From CAZTNW01 sp964614945 (GTDB lineage Bacteria; Caldisericota; JANLFM01): a DNA stretch of 64,000 nucleotides. This document shows positions 17,839-26,185 of this stretch, piece after piece; position 1 is the first letter of the stretch, and every line of letters starts with the position of its first letter. The notes under the pieces were generated by a model. The model was not told the origin of the DNA, ran no database searches, and saw only the letters and a list, made by a program, of their open reading frames with translations. The DNA lies in NCBI GenBank assembly GCA_964614945.1, contig CAZTNW010000001.1, forward strand, positions 248,001 through 312,000. Reading direction: 5' to 3'. The position numbers and the translations under genes were made by a program.

Positions 17839-18549
17839 TCATATACCCATGTAGAGATTCTTAACCAAGTCATGGTTCATTTGTCTGGCGTGCTCGGTAA
17901 AGACAATTTCGCCTGCTTCCAATCCATAAATGCGGTCTGCGACTTCAAGTGCCTTGATACTTTGTTCAGAGAGGATAATAGTGATGCCGGTTTTATTTCG
18001 GAATTCTTCAAGGATTGACAAGATGCTTGCCACTACTTTGGGTGCTAAACCCAAAGAAAGCTCATCGATCATCAGGATTTTTGCATTGGAGGCAATCCCA
18101 ATGCCTATAGCTAACATTCGTTGTTCTCCCCCGCTCATGGTCCCCGCGAGCTGAAAGATCCGATCTCGAAGTTTGGGAAAAGCGGAGAAAACCTGGCATA
18201 GCAGTTCGTTGGTTCTCTCTTTCTTCTCGAAGAACGCCCCCAGTTGCAGGTTGTCACGGACAGACATCGCTGGGAATAGATTTCCTTCTTGCGGGATAAG
18301 CATTAAGCCGAGTTTCCTCCGCTGTAGCGAACCTAATCTGGTGATTGGCCGGCACGTGAACCTTAGCTGTCCCGCTTTCGGACTCTTGAGGCCAGCAAAT
18401 GTCTCTAACAAGGTGGTTTTACCGGCACCGTTAGGCCCGACAATAGCCACAATTTCACTTTCCAAAACAGAAAAATTTACATTCTTTAAGGCCAAATAAG
18501 AACCGTAGGCCACGGTAAGGTTTTCCGCCTCTAATAATGGAGCGGGCAT
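17839..18549 (-). CDS. ABC transporter ATP-binding protein (LivF-like)
   Basis: 236 residues: Walker A GPNGAGKTTL, Q-loop PQEGNLFPAMSV, signature MSGGEQRMLAIG, Walker B ILMIDELSLGLAP and the switch region. The short form without the LivG C-terminal extension and the phrase NLFPAMSV point to the LivF half. Two bases after the LivG-like gene, with AGAGGAATAAAG before the ATG. Confidence 0.92.
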   Translation of the reverse strand: MPAPLLEAENLTVAYGSYLALKNVNFSVLESEIVAIVGPNGAGKTTLLETFAGLKSPKAGQLRFTCRPITRLGSLQRRKLGLMLIPQEGNLFPAMSVRDNLQLGAFFEKKERTNELLCQVFSAFPKLRDRIFQLAGTMSGGEQRMLAIGIGIASNAKILMIDELSLGLAPKVVASILSILEEFRNKTGITIILSEQSIKALEVADRIYGLEAGEIVFTEHARQMNHDLVKNLYMGI

Positions 18550-18551
18550 CT

Positions 18552-19265
18552 TTATTCCTCTAACTCCAGATAGATTTTTAGCACTTCATCATTCTGGCGT
18601 ACGGCATCTGGCGTTCCTTCGGCAATTTTTTCTCCTTCATTAAGAACATAGATCCAATCGGAGGTACGCATGATGGGTTTGATTTCATGCCCAATTTGCA
18701 GAATGGTGTACCCTTTGGATCGCAAATCCTCTACGAATTCGCAGATCCTTAGAGTCTCCGGCCCGATTAACCCACCCAGCAATTCATCAAGCAGTAGAAG
18801 CTTAGGCTCGGTAGCCAATGCTCTCCCCAGCTCTACTAATTTCATTTCCAAAGGAGACAAGCTGCTCGCGGGCCGATTTTCTTTTGCTGTGAGGCCCAAA
18901 TATGAAAGAATTTCCCTCGCCTTTCCATTCTTCTTATCCGCTCCTGAAACTTTATCCCGCAGTAAGCCTGCATAGATATTTTCAAAAACGGTGAGACTGG
19001 AGAATATGTTCCGAAGCTGGAACGTTCGAGCGATACCAAGTTGTGAAATCTCATAGGGCGGCTTCCTCGCTATATTGATACCTTCAAAGATAATTTCTCC
19101 TGCGTCAGGTTTTAAAGCACCGGCAATAATATTGAATAAAGTGGTTTTGCCAGCACCATTAGGTCCGATTAGAGAAGTGACTTTGCATGAGGAAACGGCA
19201 AGATCAATGCCCTTTAATGCCACTAAACCTCCGAAAGCCTTTTTGATGTTCTTTACATTAAGCAT
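18552..19265 (-). CDS. ABC transporter ATP-binding protein (LivG-like)
   Basis: 237 residues from the ATG at 19263-19265 (GTGGAG upstream): MLNVKNIKKAFGGLVAL, Walker A GPNGAGKTTLF, ARTFQLRNIFSSLTVFEN and Walker B LLLLDELLGGL. The signature is degenerate: where LSYGxQR is expected it reads SSLSPLEMKLVELGRALA, with P-L-E-M instead of G-G/Y-Q. The LivF partner keeps a canonical signature, so one composite ATP site may be weakened. Otherwise length and order are normal. Confidence 0.88.
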   Translation of the reverse strand: MLNVKNIKKAFGGLVALKGIDLAVSSCKVTSLIGPNGAGKTTLFNIIAGALKPDAGEIIFEGINIARKPPYEISQLGIARTFQLRNIFSSLTVFENIYAGLLRDKVSGADKKNGKAREILSYLGLTAKENRPASSLSPLEMKLVELGRALATEPKLLLLDELLGGLIGPETLRICEFVEDLRSKGYTILQIGHEIKPIMRTSDWIYVLNEGEKIAEGTPDAVRQNDEVLKIYLELEE

Positions 19266-19299
19266 TCTCGTAAAGCTCCACATTCTAAAAGCAATTAGG

Positions 19300-19337
19300 G
19301 GCCCCCCGTTGCACGCGAACACAAACAACGGGGGGCC
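19300..19337 (-). terminator. Perfect 12-bp hairpin between the solute-binding protein and LivG genes
   Basis: GGCCCCCCGTTG (19300-19311) and CAACGGGGGGCC (19326-19337) pair perfectly around a 14-base loop, in the transcript 12 bases after the stop of the solute-binding protein gene. A short T-rich stretch follows on the minus strand (AATTGCTTTT). It could be a leaky terminator or a 3'-end stabiliser that lets the binding protein be made in excess over the membrane parts. Confidence 0.7.
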
Positions 19338-19349
19338 TATTGTGAAGAC

Positions 19350-20708
19350 TTAACCACCAGCTGGGTAAGCTTGGCCTTGCTCTAATTTTGTAAGGCCTTT
19401 CATCTCCTCTAAAACACTATTGGCATCCTTCTTAGGCGTTTCATACTTCTTGATCAATACTTCATGCAAAGGAAAGCTTGGATCTAAATCGGAACCTGGT
19501 TGAAATTGAATGATTGCTGCCGTAGCTCCCCAGTTACTCCCATAGTCATCCAGAGATCCCATGGGGCTGATACAGACATTTTGGAAGGAAGTCTGGTGCA
19601 TGGCGTTGATCAGCACTTCGTGATCCGTCAATGCTGTAGGCCCAGCTTTTTTAACGGCCTCGATGAACCAGTAGATGACTTGATAATGGTTGTTAGTGTA
19701 CGCTTCAGGATAAGCATCCTGGCCGTATCTGGCTTTCCATTTCTTTACAAAATCAGCCCAGGCAGGCGAATCAGGATCATGATCAGCAAGGGTATAAATA
19801 TTTTCTGCACCATAGGCCCCGGTGATTTTAGCGCCTCCCATGTTCGAATAGGTAGGATCATAGAGGAAGTACTTAGGCATGGCTCCAGCATCCTGAAGCT
19901 GTTTGGGGAAGCTGAACCAGCCAGCTCCCATGTAGGCACAGTAAAGAGCGTCTGGGCTTGCCTCTTTAACGATGTTAACTTCAGTAGCAAAATCGGTTTT
20001 ATCAAGCGGCGTATAGATAACAGGTGCAATTTCAAAGGGTTTTCCGTTCTGCTCCCAGTAAGCTTTCAAACCCATACCGTTGCTATAGCTCCAATCATAG
20101 TCGCCCCCGACGAAAGCTACTTTCTTGGCTCCCATTTCATGGAAAAATTGGCCAGCTAACCATCCGCAATAGTAGTCCGAATACCCATAGTAGCATACCC
20201 ATTTAGACAGGGGGACTTCACCGGGAGGCATATACTTAGACATGCTTAAGTGCCCGCCAACACCGCAAGGGAGTTTGTATTGAGGTGAAAGCTGACAGGG
20301 AACTCGGATTTCCGTCTCCAGAGCGGCGCCGATAATAAGGTTCGGATGCCAGGTCTGGATTTCTCTTTCCAGCTTTTTTTGGAATGTGGAAGGTTTGGTT
20401 TCAGTGTCAATGACTTTGTAATCGATGCCTGCAAAGCCGGGGATCCCTTTCTCATTCAGTTCATCCACCGCCATGCGAATCGCCCTGTCATAAGCTGGAC
20501 CAAGGTTTGCAGCTTCACCCGATAGCGGCATTGTACCGAGAATTTTTATTGTTGGTAAAGTAGTAGGGGTTGGGCTCGGGGAGGCTGTGGCTGTAGGGCT
20601 AGGGGAAGTAGCTGTAGGGGTAGCAGGCGCAGCACATGCAGCAATACTGCTGACAAGTACAAGTTCTAAAAGTACAATTCCAATCCTTTGCAAAAATTTT
20701 TTGACCAT
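19350..20708 (-). CDS. ABC transporter solute-binding lipoprotein (LivK/type I periplasmic-binding fold)
   Basis: 452 residues. Signal peptide LELVLVSSIAAC with a lipobox cysteine at about 26, then a Thr/Pro/Ser linker (about residues 28-52), then IKILGTMPLSGEAANLGPAYDRAI, the start of the type I binding domain used for leucine, amides and urea. The mature protein would be anchored on the outer face of the membrane. A ribosome site AAAGGAGAACAGGT precedes the ATG. It stands upstream of LivGFHM homologues and downstream of two catabolic genes, so the ligand is probably their substrate. Confidence 0.9.
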   Translation of the reverse strand: MVKKFLQRIGIVLLELVLVSSIAACAAPATPTATSPSPTATASPSPTPTTLPTIKILGTMPLSGEAANLGPAYDRAIRMAVDELNEKGIPGFAGIDYKVIDTETKPSTFQKKLEREIQTWHPNLIIGAALETEIRVPCQLSPQYKLPCGVGGHLSMSKYMPPGEVPLSKWVCYYGYSDYYCGWLAGQFFHEMGAKKVAFVGGDYDWSYSNGMGLKAYWEQNGKPFEIAPVIYTPLDKTDFATEVNIVKEASPDALYCAYMGAGWFSFPKQLQDAGAMPKYFLYDPTYSNMGGAKITGAYGAENIYTLADHDPDSPAWADFVKKWKARYGQDAYPEAYTNNHYQVIYWFIEAVKKAGPTALTDHEVLINAMHQTSFQNVCISPMGSLDDYGSNWGATAAIIQFQPGSDLDPSFPLHEVLIKKYETPKKDANSVLEEMKGLTKLEQGQAYPAGG

Positions 20709-20780
20709 ACCTGTTCTCCTTTTTTCTCATTTTTAGTAAGATTATAAATTTTGACTATTTCGCCTCCTTCCTGCTTGAAG

Positions 20781-21830
20781 CTATTGTTTGCCCATTTTAC
20801 GAGCAAGGTCTGCTAATTTAGGGTGTGTGAGTTTTCCGCAATCGATAATCTGCTGGTCATCAAGCCAAACGGAGGAGCTCAGGCAGATTCCATCGACATG
20901 AGTGGCGGCCGGACCAGCATCGCCCTGGAAGAAGGGCCCCTGGTAGCCGAATCCCCATTCCGTGGACCCCCATACCCGTTCATCCTCCGTGCACAAGCCG
21001 GAGAGACGAGCTCCGGGATTGAACCCATAGCAAACGTGAGCGACATTATGCATTCTGTCATCATCCAAGCGATCAAACCATCCTTTTAAAAAAGCGGCTT
21101 CCTCGTCGCCTGTTATATCGAACCATTTACCGTTCTTCACATGGAAAGTAACTGGATGGCGAAGAATCCCTAAATCCGCTTCGCCCCCGCCGGAGAATGA
21201 ACCGTCAAAGACAATCTTTCCGTTTATGGATTCCTCCTTGGGTGCCCATCCAATTTGGCCTAAAAGAAAATGCGCCCCCGGGGTCTTTGCCCAGCCTTCA
21301 TTGGTTACAGGTCGCCCCGGCACATTTTCAAAAGATATATCGGTGCCAGCAGGCGTGGTGATTCTCATCATCTTAGCCCTGACAGTCATCTCTACCAAGG
21401 TATTCTGGAATTCCTCCTGCAGGGCAAGGTCGACTTTCCCCACAGTCCTGATTATCTGATCAATGCTCAGCCCACCTAAGAACAGGTAGCGCACTCTACC
21501 TGCTGCTTTTACTGCTTCTTCCCAGGCTTTACCGTAGAGTAGCCACTGATAGTTATATTCGATCCAGACATCGGCATTGGGAATAGCTGCGTGTAAGCAA
21601 TCCGGGAGATAGGGATCCCCTGCTCGTCCATACCCTGGGGGTGTGGTATGCCAGGCGACCATAATTTTTGCCCCCGACGCTCCCCCTGCTTTGGCTGTCT
21701 CTTCAGCAAGAGACCAGTATCCAGCAGAATCAATGGTAATCAGAAGGGTCTCTTCCCTTTTCACTGCGCATAAATCGCGGACTATTTTATAGGCGGTTGC
21801 AGCCAGCTCTAAATCTTGATTGTAAGGCAT
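20781..21830 (-). CDS. M29 aminopeptidase/NicX-like protein
   Basis: 349 residues. The overall pattern matches the leucyl aminopeptidase M29-like group that includes 2,5-dihydroxypyridine dioxygenase (NicX): CxxxxEETLLITID near the N-terminus, VPGRPVTNEGW, GKIVFDGSFSGGGEADLGIL and the C-terminal HNVAHVCYGFNPGARLSG with AATHVDGICLSSSVWLD. These include likely metal ligands (E, H, D). The exact reaction, peptide cleavage or ring opening, cannot be decided here. Strong ribosome site GGGAGGAATTAAA. Fifteen bases downstream of the racemase-family gene. Confidence 0.65.
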   Translation of the reverse strand: MPYNQDLELAATAYKIVRDLCAVKREETLLITIDSAGYWSLAEETAKAGGASGAKIMVAWHTTPPGYGRAGDPYLPDCLHAAIPNADVWIEYNYQWLLYGKAWEEAVKAAGRVRYLFLGGLSIDQIIRTVGKVDLALQEEFQNTLVEMTVRAKMMRITTPAGTDISFENVPGRPVTNEGWAKTPGAHFLLGQIGWAPKEESINGKIVFDGSFSGGGEADLGILRHPVTFHVKNGKWFDITGDEEAAFLKGWFDRLDDDRMHNVAHVCYGFNPGARLSGLCTEDERVWGSTEWGFGYQGPFFQGDAGPAATHVDGICLSSSVWLDDQQIIDCGKLTHPKLADLARKMGKQ

Positions 21831-21845
21831 TTTAATTCCTCCCTT

Positions 21846-22565
21846 TCACAAATTTAACAAGGTTCTTTTTTTGACTGAAGGACAGGGGTAACTGATCTTG
21901 CTGTGAGAGATTTGCAGCGAAATTAAGTCTTCACAGACCTTAAGTGCCGCGGGGGCAGGATTAATAACGGGAACCGATAGCTCCTTGGCAATTAATCCCG
22001 CTACTTCAGTCATTCCAGTACAACCAATAACGATCACCTCCGCTCCTTCTTTTATTAGTCCTTCAGCCATTCGAACGAACTGCATTACAATTTTTGATTT
22101 ATCTTCAGTTAAGTCCAAGACATTAAACCCAACGGATTTCACCGCAATACACTTATGATCCATTTCGTAAACTATAAGGTTATCCCTAATATAGGCCCCG
22201 GCATCGGGAGGCCCGGCAGTGATTACTGCAAACCTATGTCCAAGTAACGATGCTAAATGTACGCTTGCCTCGGCAACCCCAACGACAGGAATCTTAGCTG
22301 CCTCCTTAGCCGGGCGTAGGCCCGGGTCGCCAAAGCAAGATAGAATTACACCGTCAAAGCCTTCCCTTTCAGCTTTCTCGACCTCAAGAACAGTAGGGAC
22401 AGCATTCCAAGCGTCATCATAGCCATTCTCGACTGACTCAGCCCCCCATGTTAAAGAAACCACCGCTAATTCTGTATCAGGATCTTTACATTGGTTTAGT
22501 TCTTCGATATGAGCTTTTGTCCAAAGGTCTGTATAAACGGGGATGATGACTTTGATCTTCTTCAC
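21846..22565 (-). CDS. Hydantoin/Asp-Glu racemase family protein
   Basis: 239 residues from a GTG at 22563-22565 with AGGAGGATAAA before it. The two catalytic-cysteine regions of the family are present: VILSCFGDPGLRPA and VIVIGCTGMTEVAG, plus VGVAEASVHLA. The family holds hydantoin, aspartate and glutamate racemases and maleate isomerase. First gene of the racemase-M29-LivKGFHM unit; the linked permease suggests an imported cyclic amide, amino acid or pyridine derivative. The substrate is unresolved. Confidence 0.8.
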   Translation of the reverse strand: MKKIKVIIPVYTDLWTKAHIEELNQCKDPDTELAVVSLTWGAESVENGYDDAWNAVPTVLEVEKAEREGFDGVILSCFGDPGLRPAKEAAKIPVVGVAEASVHLASLLGHRFAVITAGPPDAGAYIRDNLIVYEMDHKCIAVKSVGFNVLDLTEDKSKIVMQFVRMAEGLIKEGAEVIVIGCTGMTEVAGLIAKELSVPVINPAPAALKVCEDLISLQISHSKISYPCPSVKKRTLLNL

Positions 22566-22608
22566 TTTATCCTCCTTCTTCCTCAAAAGGTTAAAAGCAT
22601 TCTGGCAG

Positions 22609-22654
22609 TTCCCGGACTATCAAACCTCGAATGTAGGGCTTGCGAGTCCGGGAA
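22609..22654 (-). promoter_or_regulatory. Inverted repeat in the leader of the racemase-transporter operon
   Basis: TTCCCGGACT (22609-22618) and AGTCCGGGAA (22645-22654) are perfect 10-bp arms around a 26-base interior, 44 bases before the first start codon. It could fold in the leader RNA or serve as an operator. No known riboswitch motif was recognised. Confidence 0.45.
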
Positions 22655-23391
22655 AATTCGACGCTTTCACTGAGTTAATGGCCTCTCGATTGCACAAAAA
22701 ATAGGGGGTTTTATCGATACGACCAGCACCGGATTAGATAAGACTGATCTTGAGCAAAAAACTGAATTTCGTTTCTCCCCGAGATTTTCGAACACTTTGC
22801 TAAACATTGCGCTCTGAGATCTAAACAAATATACTTTCCTCCTGCACCCTCTACTCAGTAGTATCCGTGAATCAAGGAAATTAAGAATCGGAATACATCT
22901 GAATTTATATAAGAATATTTCTGAATAATATTCTCTTGCAGAATGCCCAGCCCTTTGGTAAAGTACTTGAATTCAGTTCGGACGTCTGGATTGCCGTGCC
23001 CTGGGAACAGCCTTAGCTAGCAATCTCTACGGCAAAGCAATTTGCTTGACCAAGAAGAGGATTTTGTTACATAATTTTCTGGAAACATAGGGGGGAGTTA
23101 TAACTTTGGGGAGTTAGCTTTAAGTCAGAGAAGTGAAGAAGGTTATCCCAACGGAACGAAGGCTCTAAGTAGGCTTGACCTGGCGGACAAGGAGAGAGGC
23201 GATAGGGCTGATCAGCCTAACGCCGTGCGTCACTCTACCAGGTTATCTGCACCAAAAGCCCCAAGAATTGTTTGAGCGTTATGGGCGCGACCCCGTAGAT
23301 GAATCGAAGCTTCGGCCTTCCTTCGCCTTCAGTGATATGGCTTCGGATTTTCTTCCCCAGTTCAATGTCAGGGTGAGTTCATCACTGCGTT
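22655..23391. other. Gene-poor region
   Basis: About 740 bases of mixed, partly AT-rich sequence. A 109-codon plus-strand frame (23175-23504) runs over the kinase remnant and has no motif, so I do not call it. Promoter elements of the transporter operon probably lie in its left part. No RNA gene or repeat was recognised. Confidence 0.4.
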
Positions 23392-24111
23392 TCAGAATAT
23401 GCCCCTTCTGGCCAGTAGAAGGAGCAGGTCCTCCACCAGATTTTCGAGGCGACTTAATGCCGTCCCTAAGGTTTGTGCCATTTCTCGAAACTCCATCTCT
23501 TTAGTTTTCTCGTCCTGGAGAGCCACTTCCAAGTTCGCGCGATGAGCAATCAGAGAAGTAAACCTTTCTTGCTCGCGGAAAGATTTATTCAGGCGCTCCA
23601 ACATTCTATTAAAGGCATGGATCAGTGCCTTTACTTCTTCGGAAGACCCCGGAAAAGAGAGTCTCTTGCTTAAAGATGAGCCCAGATTTCTTTAGCAGTG
23701 TGTGAAGCTTCTTCGATTTGACGAAGCGGCCCCTGGGAAAGAAAATAAATGCCTACACCTCCCAGAATGGTAGTTAACAAAAGGAGTTCGATAGAAAAGA
23801 GGCGCAGGCTTTGGATAGTCGATTAGGCGAGTCTTCTTGCTTCTATGATTTCATTTGTGGTCACAAATTGGATAATGGCGGTCGGACTGAGGAAGATCCT
23901 TCTTCAACGGAACCTGCAATGTCTTCAGGCAAGGCTTCGCCTAAGAAGGACAGATTAGGGTAATTTGAAACAAATACGCTGCTAAAAGGTTGACAAACAG
24001 CAGGGAGAGGAAATTTACAAGAAAGAGGGCAACAAGGCTGATAAGCACTATTTGCCCTTTCAGGGTGGAGGGTTTTCTAAATAATCTGAGGGGACTTAAT
24101 TTCAACTTCAT
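23392..24111 (-). pseudogene. Decayed sensor histidine kinase
   Basis: Pieces of one kinase appear in order on the minus strand but in different frames: N-terminus with TM1 (KGQIVLISLVALFLVNF, from ATG 24109-24111), TM2 (ELLLLTTILGGVGIYFL), HAMP (GPLRQIEEASHTAKEI, then in another frame SSEEVKALIHAFNRMLERL) and the dimerisation helix ERFTSLIAH. After that histidine about ten residues are missing (continuing RANLEVALQDEKT) and the ATPase domain is absent. At least two frameshifts, one internal deletion and one C-terminal loss. Its start overlaps the end of the broken regulator, as in intact kinase-regulator pairs. Confidence 0.8.
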
Positions 24112-24765
24112 CTCTGAATCGATAACCCACCCCGACAACAGTTTCTAAACACTTAGGGTTTTGCGCATCATCGCCGAGTTTTCTTCTCAGGGAATGAACA
24201 TGCACCCTCGGGCTGCAGGAGAAGAAATCGAGCTCTTCTTCTCCCCAGGCATGCTCTAAAAGCTCTTCCTGGCGCACTACCTCTCCCGCTCTGCGCATCA
24301 AATACTCTAAGATACTGAATTCTTTATTCCTTAAATCAAGACGGCGATTTCCTTGCCAAACTACCGCGGCAAGAAGGGTCAAGCTTTAAGTCGCCGAGTT
24401 TTAAAACAGGCTCCTTTGAGGGCAAGTCTCCCTCAAGAGAGCCCTGATCCGCGCAAGAAGCTCCTGGAAGTGAAAAGGCCTGGCCAAATAATCATCAGCC
24501 CTATGCCTAACCCCATTACTCTGTCTTTAAGGCCTACTCGGCAAGTCAGGATGAGAATTAAGAGCTTAGCTCTCTGAGCTCTGATCGTTTGGCAAAGCTT
24601 AAGACCATCAATATCGGGTAAATTAAGGTCGAGAATGGCCAGATCGTACTCATTCAGCTCTAACTTTCTAAGTGCATCCTCTCCCAGCAAGGCAATGTCC
24701 ACAGCATATCCATTATTCTGGATTATCAATCGAAAGAAGTCGGGTTCACTGGCCCAGCTGTTCAA
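24077..24765 (-). pseudogene. Decayed OmpR-family response regulator
   Basis: The receiver reads LAILDLNLPDIDG with its aspartate but the N-terminal acidic pair is degraded (ASEPDFF where EDEPDL is expected). At GLGIG the frame breaks, and ADDYLARPFHFQELLARIRALLRE continues in the next frame. A further shift gives PVLKLGDLKLDP, and another gives the winged-helix part VVWQGNRRLDLRNKEFSILEYL to VHSLRRKLGDD and VVGVGYRF. At least three frameshifts, so it cannot give a functional regulator. Partner of the broken kinase next to it. Confidence 0.85.
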
Positions 24766-24791
24766 AGCCTTTACCGCTTAAAGGAGCGAGC

Positions 24792-25241
24792 TTAATCGTA
24801 GGCTAAGCGCGTCCTCTCGTCGCACAGATTCAACTTGAGGATTTCCTCCCACTGCGGGGATTTCCAGGTTCCCAACCTCTCATGCACGAGGTAGTACTTC
24901 TGGGGTATGGGGTGGGTTCCGATTAAAACTTTGGTTCCGTACCTGTCCTGGATGAAGTCGCGGAAATAAAAGAGGCGGGGGCAAGGAGGATATCCTACAA
25001 TCATCCCGGTCGCAAGGTGGATGACCTCGGCGCCGTTTTTCACCATTTCCGCCGGGGCGTACTCGACATTCACACCGGGGCAACCGTCACAGGTCGTGTA
25101 GCCAACGATCTCAAGCTCCTGTTCTTTATCGTATACGCTGAAAGCACCTTCCCGGTTGTGCCAAGCCCTGAGGCATTTCCCGCCGGCGCAGGTGTGGTAG
25201 CGATCGCAGATTATTATTCCTATCTTGACTTTGTCCTTCAT
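24792..25241 (-). CDS. CGGC-domain metal-binding protein
   Basis: 149 residues from the ATG at 25239-25241, with AAGGGAG eight bases before it. Cysteine-rich pattern of the CGGC family: IIICDRYHTCAGGKCLRAW, TTCDGCPG, then GYPPCPRLFYFRDFI. The cysteines probably bind a metal or Fe-S group. Function unknown for the family. It lies 77 bases downstream of the MinD-like ATPase gene on the same strand, suggesting membership of the cofactor cluster. Confidence 0.75.
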   Translation of the reverse strand: MKDKVKIGIIICDRYHTCAGGKCLRAWHNREGAFSVYDKEQELEIVGYTTCDGCPGVNVEYAPAEMVKNGAEVIHLATGMIVGYPPCPRLFYFRDFIQDRYGTKVLIGTHPIPQKYYLVHERLGTWKSPQWEEILKLNLCDERTRLAYD

Positions 25242-25318
25242 TTCCAATTCTCCCTTTCTAGCGATGATTTTCCTGATTTAGCGTCCTCACAACGTTATTT
25301 TGGCTACTTTCTTCTACC

Positions 25319-26185
25319 TCATAGACAGAGGTTAACCCGGAGCTTTTCCCAGATTTTCCTCATCTCCTTCGCGCTGTGATTTTCCGGAGCGAATAGCGCC
25401 AGTGGTTTCCCCTCGAGCATTGTCGAGGTCACCACAGGATCAAAGGGAATTCGACCCGCAACCTCCAATCTGTATTCACGGCAGAGATCTTCGATCTCCC
25501 TGGCGTTCTCTTCATTGATATCATACTTGTTTATGCAGACAAAAGCCCGGACGAAAAAGTGCCGCAAAAGCTCGAGGGCTCTTAGAAAATCGTGTATCCC
25601 TGAAAGCGTTGGTTCAATAACGAGCAGAGCGGCATCGGTACCTGTGAGCGAAGCGATTACAGGACAACCAATTCCCGGCGGACCGTCGATCAAGATCAGC
25701 GGGCTTCCCCCTCTTTCCGCCTGGATCCTGGCTATATTACGAGTAAATGTGACGAGTCTTCCGGAATTGGCCTGGCCCGGATAGAGCAAGGCATGAACCA
25801 TGGAACCATTGTCAATTCTGGAAACGAAAACTTGGCCTATCATGCGATCGGTCATGGTTATAGCTTCAGCGGGACAGCTGAGCGTACAGGCCCCACAACC
25901 TTCGCAGGTGAAGGGGTCGACCTTAAAATTTTCCGTGATAGCTCCAAACCTGCACACTGTAAAACACAAGCCGCACTTCAAGCATTTTTCCTCATCGATC
26001 GCTGCCAGCCTGGGTCCTCCGAATTCCTCTGTCCTGTTCAGGGAAGGTTGCAAGAGCAGGTGGAGGTTGGGAGCGTCGACATCGCAATCCACTGCCACGG
26101 GACGGGAAGCGAAAACGGCAAAAGATGCGACAATCGTTGTCTTTCCAGTGCCGCCCTTCCCGCTGAGAACCACGAGCTGTTTCAT
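25319..26185 (-). CDS. MinD-superfamily P-loop ATPase with two 4Fe-4S clusters
   Basis: 288 residues. Deviant Walker A LSGKGGTGKTT at residues 5-15, CDVDAPNLHLLL, then an inserted bacterial ferredoxin domain (about 60-115: CLKCGLCFTVCRFGAI and CEGCGACTLSCPAEAI), then the Walker B-like LILIDGPPGIGCPVIA and the C-terminal ATPase half. Proteins of this build usually occur in tandem pairs with NifX-type proteins and are thought to take part in Fe-S or metal-cofactor assembly; a precise role is not established. Overlaps the preceding paralogue by four bases (ATGA). Confidence 0.9.
   Translation of the reverse strand: MKQLVVLSGKGGTGKTTIVASFAVFASRPVAVDCDVDAPNLHLLLQPSLNRTEEFGGPRLAAIDEEKCLKCGLCFTVCRFGAITENFKVDPFTCEGCGACTLSCPAEAITMTDRMIGQVFVSRIDNGSMVHALLYPGQANSGRLVTFTRNIARIQAERGGSPLILIDGPPGIGCPVIASLTGTDAALLVIEPTLSGIHDFLRALELLRHFFVRAFVCINKYDINEENAREIEDLCREYRLEVAGRIPFDPVVTSTMLEGKPLALFAPENHSAKEMRKIWEKLRVNLCL

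Noticed and set aside
23175..23504. 109-codon plus-strand frame
   Set aside because: Runs antisense over the kinase remnant and has no domain signature.
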